Source of the DNA: Pagrus major
Lineage: Eukaryota > Chordata > Actinopteri > Spariformes > Sparidae
DNA length: 64,000 nt
Assembly (NCBI RefSeq): GCF_040436345.1
Contig: NC_133238.1
Coordinates: forward strand, 7,876,150 to 7,940,149
Reading direction: 5' to 3'
Part shown: positions 11,531 to 64,000 of the stretch, piece by piece
Numbering within the stretch: position 1 is the stretch's first letter
Layout: each line of letters opens with the position of its first letter
Translations under genes and position numbers: made by a program
The notes under the pieces: model-generated
The model's input: the letters and a program-made list of their open reading frames with translations, nothing else
Database searches by the model: none
Told to the model about the DNA's origin: nothing

Positions 11531-53657
<42,127 letters not shown>

Positions 53658-55210
53658 CATACACTAAACGGCAATTAGCTCATCCCCCTGAACAATCCAT
53701 CTTCGATCCAACACGGATGCTAAACTTTGTTCAACATCCCCTTGAATCACGTCTCTCTCATCAGAATCATTCATTTCTGTAGATAAACTGTTGCTGAAAA
53801 AGAGGGAAATGAAGAAACTAGTGACTCACTACAGAGACTTCATCCTGCCCCCACAACCCCCTTTTTCTCAACAGCCTTAAAAGGCATATTGTTGTGTATA
53901 TATATACATATATATATAAATGATAAAAACTAAGTGAATATGGTTCTGTCCTTATATAGTTGAAGGGTGGGGAGTGGAGGGGCAGTGTGGTAGATATTTT
54001 GTACTTTTCTTTTGTAATTGATGGATGGGTGGTAACATTGGAAAGGCAATAGCGAGCATGACCATAAAGCAGTCTTATGTGGGTGCCTGTGTGTGTGTTG
54101 ACCTTTAAAGGCACTTCTTGTGGTACTCTGTGTCCTCCCCTCCAGCATCCCCCGATCTCCTCGGCCCCTGTGACAAACAAGCCGAACTTTGAAGCACATT
54201 AGAAGCTGCTATAGTGGCAACAAGTAACTCCCTCAGCTCCAAATGCAAGTTTGAGTGAAGCAAAAAAGCACAGGAAACTTGGCAGTTTCTTTCTCCCTCA
54301 CCCACCCCCAACCCTTTATTTATTTCACTGGCCCTCTGTGCCTGTCAGTTTGTTGAAGGAGCACACTGCATCCCTCTACGCTGTCTTTCTGTGTGTTGCT
54401 GTAGCCTGTTGTACCATGCTTCCCTTCTCAACCTCTGATGGTCTTTGTTTACATCTCAGTTTGCACAAAATGGACAATGAAGAAGACGTGTACTGCATCT
54501 CGTCAACTCACAGTTCTTATTTGGTCTTGCCTACTCTCTTCTGGCTATGTTTACCCCTCTTCCTCCGTACCTGAAATGCTAATCAGTGGTAAATGGACCT
54601 GGAAAATCATTCTCGGGCCTTGATCAGCGATGAAAAAGCACTTACATCAACCACTAAACATGGCTCCTGAGCTGAAGACAAAAAAATAAAATAAAAAAAT
54701 AACGAAAAGGAGAAAAATAAACTGCCTTATCAGAGCCTCGGGGAGGACGTCGGTAACACCTATGCACACCCCTGGTTCCTGCCAGGCAGACCGCCACGAC
54801 AGCCATTTTCTTCTTTCCTCACTCTAATAGTGAGCCGCGCTTGTTAAAGTGTTGATAGGAATCATGGAAGGGGAGGGCCTCATGTAGGTGGGATAAAACC
54901 AATCCTAGAGCCACCGTTTTGGAACTGTTAACTGTTGTCTTTAAAAATATTAAAAAGGAGTATTCTTGTTTCAAGGGAGAGAAAATAACTCTAAATTTTG
55001 TGTGTAAATGTTTCAATGGTGCGTAAGTCATACGAGTGAACTACCAAGAGCCAGTGTATATTAATCCTTAAAAGAAGCTCAGTATGTGACATAACCTCTT
55101 CATGCTTTACCAGAAGTGGCACAACTCTGCCCCACCCTCAGTAACTTAGTATGCAGGCACATCAGTTGAAGGGTCTTACAAAAAATAAAATAAAAAAAAA
55201 ACAAGTGAAT
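53658..55210 (+). other. cask: Probable cask 3' UTR
   Basis: About 1.55 kb to a double AATAAA (55184-55194) that is followed by a GT-rich element (TGTGTGGTGTGGCTG near 55220), a good cleavage context. Earlier AATAAA signals at about 54683-54692 and 54716-54721 could give shorter transcripts. Confidence 0.6.
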
Positions 55211-57504
55211 ATTTTCAACTGTGTGGTGTGGCTGCTGTTGTTCCACTTCAAGTAAAGTGTTTTCATTTCAAGTCCTGTGTAAATTACCTCTGCAAATGAC
55301 AAAAGCAGCTCTTCTGTATGAAATGTTGTTCTTTTTTGTTATTTCATTTTTAAAAAAAATATATTTCCTTTTACGTGTTTAAAGTAAACTGCCTCGTCTT
55401 CCTTCTGTTTGTTTTCTGATGTGTGAGAGTGTAAGTTAATGTGTGTGTGAAATAATTTTCGAGAATTTAATACACAGATTCCATCAGGGATTTCACTCAG
55501 TCTAACGTGCTGCAGAACTGCTTTTTGAAACACTGCTTCCAAAACAAACAAAAATCCTGGATATTGGCTTGTTGTATCAAGTGAAGGATTTGTCTATTGG
55601 ATTTCCAAATGATCCGTTTTTAATGAGACACTCCCTCAGACATGACTATGTAAATCTATTCTATATTCAATGTCATGCCCACAAGGAAAGTGTAATGAAG
55701 GTCTATATAAAATCAAATTCCTCTCATAAATAACACAACATTGCATTGTTTGCTTTAGTCATAATTCTACAGTCTAAACCAGCCCCATTCTCTGAAAACT
55801 GATTGATACCCTCATGAAGCTCAGTTTAAACAGCTGCCAGGCCCTGCTTAAGTAACACTGGAACACGTAATAAACTGATTTCTTTCTCCGTCTGTATTGA
55901 TTTGAAGCACAGTTTTCAAGGAGACACAAGTGTCTGGTCATTAAAAGAGGATTGCAAAGCCTCAGTGGAATCTGTTCAGGTTTACTGGTTGAATCCAAGG
56001 CCTGTACTGCTCAGGTGTCCTTGAGATTGATAAGAAATATGTATTTGCACAAGTTAATTAAAAAAGGTGACATTTAAATAGGATTTTTCTTTTCAGCAAA
56101 TTACAAGCTCAATCATAAAAGAAATGTACTCTGCTCAAAGTTGTGCCATCAAAAACAACCTTTGGTAGTTGGTGTGAGGCTTATGCAGCTTACAGCATTA
56201 CTATGCTAGTCTTCATCATATCAAGGCATTTTGTGTCTTAGCTCATTTCCTCATTAAACATTCTCAGTGTGCATCACAATCTTTGAATGGTACCGAGTAG
56301 GGCTGCTCTATCATAGCGATGCTGATTATTTTGGTCAATACTGAGATCACAATTATTTAAAACAAATACTCAGTGACTTTGAAACTGTCATGCGTTCATT
56401 GAACTTTAGGGAAAAAAATATTTTAAATAATTGCTTTCTTGATTAACTTTTCATAATGGTTGGAGGCCAAAACAGGAAATGAAATTATAATTCCATTGAT
56501 TGATGACCCTAGTACTGAGAAATTCAAGTTCTCCAAGAAACTCAAAGTGTAAAGAAATGTCCATACAGTAGTATATATAGATTTAAAAAACATTTATTTT
56601 TTAAACTAAATCACTGTTCACAGCTAAAGAGCATTTAAATTTTCCAAAGTTAAATGGATTATTCACCTCAAAACCACATTTTTAGCCATCAATTTCATAC
56701 TTGATGCCCGTTTATTCTTCACTTCCTGCCTGTCTGGCTGATGGAGCGTTATGTCAAAATGCAGCATGCAAAGACTACAGATGAGTCTGTGTGTTTTAAA
56801 AAAACACACTGTTTGCCCCTTAAAGCACAACTGTAAACACTTTCCAAGTTCAAACCAAGTTCAGAATATTGAAAATCAAAGCAGCAGACTGAAGTTTGGC
56901 CATCAAGGACATGTCAAGTGTTTGCTTGTCAGCTACAGCTTCAATTTAATAAGAGATGTGCTGAAAGAACCTGCACAATATCAGCTGTACAGGCTGGATT
57001 GTTTCTACAATCTTTTGTTAAACCGGACAGGTAGGTTTCTGGTGTGAACACAGATCAAAGTATTAAAGGGTCAGCCATGTAGATAGTTCAGGGCTGCCCA
57101 GTAACTCCTGTCGTCACCTCAGTACAATGGAGGTGAAGCGAGTTTCATTCTTACTGTTGAAAACAAAAAAAAACATTAAAACATCTTTTGCAAGCCTACA
57201 GATACCCTACAAGCCTCACTGTCGACAGTTTATATCAGAACTACTTTCTACCAAAGAAATCCTCTAGATGTGTTTCTCTGTGATTCAGGTAAATTGACCC
57301 CTAAAATGAGGTGCACAGAGCAACAACTTATGAACGCTGAACAGATACATCAGCTTTCATTTTAAGACTGAGGTCAGATGGTTCACATCATTTACTAAAT
57401 AATTTGTATTGACGTGGACTCAGAGCAGTAAGGTTAAGCTTATTTGGTTAATGTTTAAAAACAGGCCTGCAACAGGCAGCCTGACTGCCTGTAGAAACAG
57501 TCAT

Positions 57505-57660
57505 GAGGACCACCAGAAGGCTGGGCAGGTGCACAGAGGGTGGGGAGGACAATCAGAAGGCTGGCCAGATGGGAGTAAACAATCAGTACGATGAACAAAA
57601 AGCTGGGAAGGCAGGTGGAGCAGTTGTTGAAACAATCAGAAGGCTGGGCAGGCAGCAGGC
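57505..57660 (+). repeat. Imperfect tandem cluster of AGAAGGCTGG motifs
   Basis: CAGAAGGCTGGGCAGG, CAGAAGGCTGGCCAG, AAAAGCTGGGAAGGCAGG and CAGAAGGCTGGGCAGG occur within about 150 bases. The local plus strand is purine-rich and open for 115 codons, but the encoded sequence has no family signature. Confidence 0.6.
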
Positions 57661-59068
57661 AACAGACACTGGGAAGACAATAGAGACCATGAAGCCAGAT
57701 TTGTGGATGGTATCACCCAGGAGAGTGGCCCTGAGACATTTGGGGTCAGAAAGAAGCAGCAAGGTGAGAGCAGGCCCCAGGGAAGCACTGATCCCCAAGC
57801 AAGAACTTCAGGAAGCCTGGCTCTTTATTTCTAAGAAATGTCCTCAGTGATTCCAAGAACGATGCCGCGGGAGTGGTAGTAAGAGCTGGTGATGGCCTGC
57901 AGGTCCTTTCTCTACTGTGACCTTTCATTAAGGTGTGGTGTGGAATCCAAGACAAGAACTCCAGTAAATGAGGGTTCACTTCAATGTCCAGAAAATTTCC
58001 AGAAAATGAGGAGCAGGAAAAATCTAAAAACAGGCAGAAGAAAATTGTTGATGCTTTCCTGATCACCTCCTGCTCCCTGCCTCAGACTGGACAGGGAGTC
58101 AACCTATCAGTGCTCAGTCTGCAATAATCTAACCAGAAGGTGAATGCTCACTGCTGCTCTTCAAAATGACACAAGCATGAATCCAACTATCAGCTATCAG
58201 CATTTTTTATTGACAGGCAACAACCTTGGAAATGTACTTCAGGTGATTTTTGATTAGTCTACAGAATGAATGTTGAACCAGAAAGCCAGAGAACATTACG
58301 ACCCTTCAGTCTTCACAAGTTTGTCCAAACTTCTTGTCACTCTTGTACACGATTATCAGTTAAAAACAGCCCATTTTTCTAGGCTCCTGAAAAGCTGACA
58401 GATTGGAGATAAAAGGTCTTCCCCTGACAGCAGTGATCTGCCGCCTGTCCATTCGCCTGCTGTCCTTGTGTCCAAGGGCGAACCGATCAGTCTTGTGAGA
58501 CGCGGTGAGCTGATGGGTGACTGATGTTTTACCTCAAGAGACAGACAGACGAGCCTGATGGAATAACTCAGTGCTAAATGGACCGGGGAGTTTGCTGGCT
58601 CATCTAGGGGCTTCGCTTCACGGCGGACTGTTGTTTTTCCTCCGCCGTGTGTTTGCAGAGATGGCTGTTTGACTGTGTACTCTGGCTCTGAAGCACAGAT
58701 AAGTCACTGCTTGCTCCAGCAGTTATGAATTGGTTGCTTTGAGCTGAGAAAGCAGGAAATCCTGTGATATGATGAGAGGTCAGCAGCCACTCGTGAACCA
58801 TTGTCTGGCGGTTGTCTCATTTTGATTTACTGGATATTGGAAGTATTTTCTTCACTCCAGTGTTGTCTGAGCTACAGTAATGATTCCACTGCAGAGACTG
58901 TGGCAGTTTCACAGGAACACACAAACTATGTGAAATGAGACAGTGGAAAGTCTGATAAAACTGATTTGCGATACATTTTAATAGAACATTTCCAGACTGT
59001 TGGCCAGAGGTCAGTATTTAATCTGATCTGCAAAGCATACAGATGAGTTTAAAAACAGTATAATGCAT

Positions 59069-59290
59069 TAGAGCTGCAACGATTTATCGTATGGTTGTCA
59101 AGTATTTAATCAATTGCCAATATTTTTGATAAATTGATTAACTTACATTTTATAGTTTTGAGTAATTTTTGTTGAGAACAAGTCTAAAGGATCTGATTCC
59201 AGCTTCTAAATTAAGAATATTTTCTGGTTTCTTAACTCTTCTATAATAGTAAACTGAATATCTTTCAGCTGGCAGATATGGCCTTATATA
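59069..59290 (+). repeat. Dispersed repeat, copy 6 (5' part)
   Basis: TTAGAGCTGCAACGATTTAT at the left, then GATTCCAGCTTCTAAATTAA and AGTAAACTGAATATCTTTCA. The right half is lost. Confidence 0.7.
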
Positions 59291-61640
59291 ATATCTTAAA
59301 ATTCTTCCAAAAGTTTTGTCCTCCACATTAAAATAAAGTTTAGAACTTAGAGCAGAAAAATAAAAACGTACAGCCTTCTCTGACAGAAAACAACCAGTTG
59401 CCTTCCGGACATTCTCATATCTAATGTGGTCTAGTGGTTGCAGCACGTAAGCATGTAATGCAATATATGAGCAAGCAGATGAGTCAAAACCGGTGTGGTG
59501 GTAAACCACAAGTGCTTCAGGAAGGACTGCATCACAGACTTCTCTCTCAGTTTGAGCACAAGGTCTACTTTTCATAAACTAGATATAAAAGACAAAACTG
59601 TAACAAAAGCAGAGCTCTATGTTTTGACTCAAGGCTTTTCTTGGCATTGGAGCTTGTTTGACTGCAATGTGGAAAGGTGTGAGGGCCCTGATGATGAACC
59701 AAACTCTTCATAAACAACCCTGAGAAATACAGTGAAGGATCATTAGCAAAAACTTTGATGAAAAGCGCCTCAGTCCTTCAGAATTCTGCATAAAATTCAT
59801 CCTATTTACGTCCTGGAATGATCTTTGTATAATCATCATGATTTGTTCTTGGGATGAATTCAGACGCATGTTTTCTGCAACACTTGGTTGCTATAGAAAC
59901 AGTTTGCTGTACAAGGAGAAAACGTCTGGCCTTGTCGTGTAATTACACACCGAGGACAGCTTTCCTTTTATGCTGCTGTCACTCTGCTGCTTTAAAACCT
60001 GTGGCTGAGGAGATGGAATTAAACTCTAATGGCTGCATGTCTCTGGAGAAAAAATAACCGCTGATCAGGTGTGATTAGAATCAATGTCAGAAAACTTTAC
60101 TGTCCTTCACAATCTGACAAAAAGTGGAATATTCTGCTGCAAGCATTCGACATTAGTCTTACATTATTTTCTGTTTTGAGCCTTGAGACCTCTATCAAAC
60201 ATTTCTGCTTTTATTACCTTCAAGGCTGGACATTTTTTGAACCAGTGCCTGATCAAATGCAAATACAATCTGCAATTGCTGTTCATTATGGCTCATGTGT
60301 TTTGGTATAACTGCACCTAAATACACTATAAACCTTAAGAGTTTCGCAGAAGGAATAAGTAGAACTGGTGGCTGAACTGTGACAAATTACAGAAAAACAA
60401 CCAACATGATAACTTCCTTTTTCCTCTGATGATTTTTTTAAAATTTTCTTTATTGTGTTTTGTCTAATAACATTCCTTATGCAAGTCTATGCAACCATAC
60501 ATGTCTGTTGTTTTGACATGATTTTGCACAGCAGTAGTAAATCAATGAGAATCAGCTGCACAGCAGATGCATGCCACAGCTACTAGCCACTAGCTCGCTA
60601 ACAGTTAACTATTACTGCAGCTTTTTCTTCTTTTTCCGTTGTAAGGCACATTATCACCACCTACCATAACAAAGTGAGAAAAGAAGAGGAGTTTAAGAGG
60701 ATCTGGATTATTTACACAATATTATCATATGTCTATTATTAACACAATATCAATATTTCATTTTTTTAAATATCACAGTTATTGTCAATACTGGTTATCG
60801 GCGACACCCCTAGTGTCTGACGGCAACCTATGCAAACACTGCGCTATGAGGCTGTTGCTTCCATGTTTGTGTTGAATTATTGAAATGGATCTCACATTAA
60901 CAGGAGTCTATCATGCCCTCTGAAACCAATCTGCAGGACTTTGCTCTGCATTGACTAACAGGACTCTGTACCTCTGACAGCGTGCCCCACTGATCAAAAA
61001 CATCTCAAATTAGGCCTCTGAGAGTGAGCAAAGGGGTGTTTTCTCACTTATTCATAAAACTCAAACGATAAGCTCTGTTGTGTGCTGGCTCTTATGGGTC
61101 TGCTGCAGTAATTACAAACACACAGATGAATGAGGTTTCAGGCATATACACAATGAGGCAAGGGCCCCTACAAAAACCTGATCAGTGCTCCTCAGTGTCT
61201 TGGGCTAACCCTAATCTGACTTATTAGCCTACAATAAGCCTATCTGGAGGTTGCATTAAGGAAGCCACAGACAGCCGCAGTAAGACTGGATGTTGGCTGA
61301 TTTGGCTTTCAAAATTAAGGCTGAAGTGTTGTATTTTTAAGCCTGTGGCTAACACGTCTTTGCACCGTATTTACACCACCTTTGAACAATCTTCTGCCAA
61401 CACAACACAGCCAACTTACCTCTCTTGGTTCATCTCAGACACATACACTCTGCTGTCTACAGGTGCACTTAGACCCACAACTGTTCCTCATAAAACAACA
61501 GCAGTGAGGGGGCAAAATTATCCTGAAACCAGGGGACATGAATAAGAGAGTCAAATGTTACACACAAATATTATAATATTATTACCATTGGATTAAAAAT
61601 AATGAAATGTACTTCTGCAACAGTCCAACATCTCTCTCAT

Positions 61641-61663
61641 GTATGTATGTATGTATGTATGTG

Positions 61664-61722
<59 letters not shown>
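61641..61722. repeat. (GTAT)n/(AT)n microsatellite
   Basis: Five GTAT units then about 55 bases of pure AT, ending 328 bases upstream of the nr0b1 TATA box. Able to extrude as a cruciform. Confidence 0.95.
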
Positions 61723-61728
<6 letters not shown>

Positions 61729-62049
61729 GCCAACTGAAATCTATAATTTACTGGTGTATTGTACAGCTTAGTTACATAAATTTAGTTACTTATTAATGTT
61801 AAGTAAAAACAGTAAATCAAGCCATGATGTGTACAGTAACCACGGTATATTTACAGTTCACTATGATATTTAGAGATTTTGGATGTAACTATAGACTAAT
61901 GAAGAATTTGCCCATACTTTCATAGACTTTTTTCTTTAGTATGGCTGACCACCTGTATAAATCTCACACAGTCACCTGATGCTATGTTGTTATGCTTTTA
62001 TTGTGAAAATACTGACCGGACGTATATCCTTGGTGCCCCAAGTCTGGTC

Positions 62050-62058
62050 TATAAAAAA
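62050..62058 (+). promoter_or_regulatory. nr0b1: TATA box of nr0b1
   Basis: TATAAAAAA, 54-62 bases upstream of the start codon, predicting a 5' UTR of about 30 bases. It is the clearest TATA box in the window and fits a tissue-restricted gene. Confidence 0.6.
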
Positions 62059-62111
62059 GATGATATTCGCCAAAACAAGCTCATAACCAGTCAGGCACTT
62101 TGAGAAGCATC

Positions 62112-63281
62112 ATGTCGTGTTGTGAGTGCAGAGAGCGGGAGGACGCAGCACGGGGGAGCATTCTCTACAGCATCCTGAACAGAGGCGCTCAGTGCCCGCG
62201 GGGACACCTGGAGACGGCCGCTGCGCAACAGCTTTGCTCGTGCGCGTGCAAGAGGAAACTGGTGGCGATTCGGGCTCCAAAATTAGTTTTCAAAGCGGCC
62301 TCAGAGGTGCTGGTGAAAACTTTCAGATTCGTGAAAAATGTCCCGTGTTTTCGGGGTTTGCCGGCGGAGGACCAGCTCCGGCTTGTGCGCAACAGCTGGG
62401 CGCCGCTGCTGGTTTTGGGCATGGTGCAGGACTCAGTGGACTTCGACACGGTGGAGACGCAGCAGCCCAGTCTGTTACACACCATTTTAACGCACAGCAG
62501 AGAGAGACAGCAGCGCGCTCCGGCTGAGATTCAGGACCCGGGGGTGCCCGTCGGTGATGCAGAGGGGATCAAAATGTTTCTGGTCAGGTGTAGAGGACTG
62601 AGGATCAGCGTCAAGGAATACGCGTTTCTGAAGGGAGCGATACTCTTCACTCCAGGTAATACTGTCACTATTCACCACATGGGGTAGTTAAAGTCGGTCA
62701 TTTAGATAGTTAAGCACATTTTAATTCACTACATAAGTTTCTGCTGTGTGACTTGAACAGTTTTACTGTAATACTCGTATACCACGACGTTTCACTGTTA
62801 TATTATGGCATCATTTTAATCTCCTGTGATATAACAAGGCTGTAATATTCATACGAGGATAATTACATACTAAGCTCCATTTATGGTGACTTCTTCATTC
62901 ATAACATACTTTTGTATGGTATAGGTCAACGTGTCCTTATTGGATTTAGCTAAACGAGTGCGTAATTTCTGAGTGTGTTTAAGAATGAATCAGATGTAAT
63001 CTTGTATCTCTCTCCCTGTTTGTCTCGGTCCTGTAGAAGTGATGGACTTGGAGTGTCGGGAGTACATCCAGGCGCTCCAGAGAGAGGCTGAGCACGCGCT
63101 TTACGAGCACGTGAGAACGGTCCACAAGGGGAATAAGGCGGGCCGCTTCGGCAGACTGCGCGCGGTCCTGAACACGCTGCGGTGCTTGGACCCCGAGGCG
63201 GTGGCCGGACTCTTCTTCAGACCCGTGACTGGCACGAGCAGCATAGAGGAACACGTGCTCACGATGTTCTATGAGCGGTAG
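62112..63281 (+). CDS. nr0b1: NR0B-class orphan nuclear receptor, probably DAX1
   Basis: Two exons, 62112-62655 (donor CCAG|GTAATA) and 63037-63281 (acceptor CTGTAG|AAGTG, stop TAG), 262 residues. There is no DNA-binding zinc-finger domain; a ligand-binding-like domain fills about residue 60 onward. Landmarks: LYSIL (18-22), an LxxLL-like corepressor box; VLVKTFRFVKNVPCF; EDQLRLVRNSWAPLLVLGM; VKEYAFLKGAILFTP; GLFFRPVTGT. DAX1 and SHP (NR0B2) act as dominant repressors of other nuclear receptors, such as SF-1 in gonad and adrenal/interrenal development. KTFRFVKNVPCF and KAASEVLVKT favour DAX1, but the length and the short Cys-rich N-terminus are also SHP-like. The intron position is common to both. 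Start: first ATG after the TATA box. Confidence 0.8.
62656..63036 (+). other. nr0b1: nr0b1 intron
   Basis: 381-base GT-AG intron in phase 1, splitting the Glu codon after ILFTP. Nothing else in it. Confidence 0.85.
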
Positions 63282-63288
63282 AAGCCAA

Positions 63289-63294
63289 AATAAA
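63289..63294 (+). terminator. nr0b1: nr0b1 poly(A) signal
   Basis: AATAAA 8 bases after the stop codon, which would give a very short 3' UTR. A second AATAAA at 63494-63499 offers a longer one. Confidence 0.55.
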
Positions 63295-63299
63295 GGAAG

Positions 63300-64000
63300 A
63301 CGATTGGGACTGAATAGGGACAATCATTTCATGTAATCATGCAGGCCTATTTATACAAAGGTCTGTCTTTTTAAAGGCAAAGAATTTACCATCAGAGAGT
63401 CACCTGCACATAATGAGTTCTGCTGGAGGAAAACTGCTGCACAGCGGGACTTTTCTGTTTTTTGTCAGGACACTCTCCAGCCATGATGGCCTCAATAAAA
63501 GACTGGGTGAGACTGAGGATGACCATGATTACTTCAAACCTCTGTGCTGTTACTTTGTGGCCAATTCCAGCCCTCGTGCTCAGCTGTGCCATTAAAGGCC
63601 AGCATTCAGAGCGGCCTAGAGCTTTACAGTCTTAACAAATCCCCTGCTGATTCGCAGAGAATCGACTGAGACAACATGAGAGTCTAGGAGCCTCATTGTG
63701 TAAATCTGTGTACATCTGTGTAAACACTGACACCTCACAGCTAAGCTCAACTAATTCACATCATCACAGCAAATCACAAACTTCCAGGTACAACCGTTTA
63801 CACAACCCATAGCTTGAATACATCAACTACAACAACAGAGCATATGTCCACAAAACAAGCTCCAATGAAAATGAGACAACCACCAAACACGACACTGCCT
63901 CATGTTTGAAAAGTTACATTCAGAAAACAAAGAAGAGAGTCGCTGCTTTACAAAGCAAAGTAAGAAGCAGTTTCTACCACTATTGCTCAGTTCAGATGGT
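63300..64000. other. Sequence downstream of nr0b1
   Basis: No gene recognised. Short frames at 63392-63595 on both strands overlap and lack signatures; they are probably 3' UTR or spacer. Confidence 0.5.

Larger units (their letters stand above)
55211..62049. other. Intergenic spacer between cask and nr0b1
   Basis: 6.8 kb without a recognisable gene. It contains a short imperfect repeat cluster (57505-57660), a dispersed repeat copy (59069-59290) and an AT/GTAT microsatellite (61641-61722). A segment ending GGCGACACCCCTAG (60760-60810) looks like another degraded repeat end. Confidence 0.7.

Noticed and set aside
59150..59575. 141-codon open frame on the minus strand
   Set aside because: Its last third runs antisense through a dispersed repeat copy (59069-59290) and no part resembles a known family.
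62126..62527. 133-codon frame overlapping nr0b1 exon 1
   Set aside because: Alternative frame of a GC-rich coding exon; the NR0B ligand-binding domain is in the other frame.

Overview
This is vertebrate, and most likely teleost (spiny-rayed fish), nuclear DNA. Exons are small with consensus GT-AG splice sites. Introns and spacers are full of (GT)n/(CA)n microsatellites, short foldback transposons, hAT relics and a tRNA-derived SINE. All recognisable proteins are clear fish-type orthologues of vertebrate genes. I see no bacterial, viral or operon-like content.

Layout, left to right: (1) the last two coding exons of fundc1 (mitophagy receptor, + strand, 1-931) and its 3' UTR; (2) an intergenic stretch with two foldback MITEs; (3) cenpl (CENP-L, a constitutive centromere protein) on the - strand, 7618 down to 4491, five coding exons; (4) about 3 kb of spacer, then a CpG-rich promoter/5' UTR at about 10480-11530; (5) cask (calcium/calmodulin-dependent serine protein kinase, a synaptic MAGUK scaffold) on the + strand, 11531-53657. 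I could place all 27 coding exons; they keep frame throughout and encode 926 residues, which is the length I recall for the human protein. A further 39-base in-frame candidate cassette exon lies at 44759-44797; (6) gpr34 (lysophosphatidylserine-type GPCR), nested antisense in cask intron 5 at 31152-32447, with a probable spliced 5' UTR; (7) about 6.8 kb of repeat-bearing spacer; (8) a two-exon NR0B orphan nuclear receptor, best read as nr0b1/DAX1, at 62112-63281.

The genes do not form one pathway. The order fundc1 - cask(gpr34) - nr0b1 resembles genes that are X-linked in human, with cenpl (autosomal in human) placed between fundc1 and cask. The main points of interest are a required GC-AG intron in cask, the extra cassette exon, an 18-base microexon, a perfect 24-bp hairpin in cask intron 2, a 71-base tRNA-Asp-like sequence in cask intron 21, and relics of hAT transposons including a decayed BED-finger reading frame. 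I found no convincing new multi-gene system.
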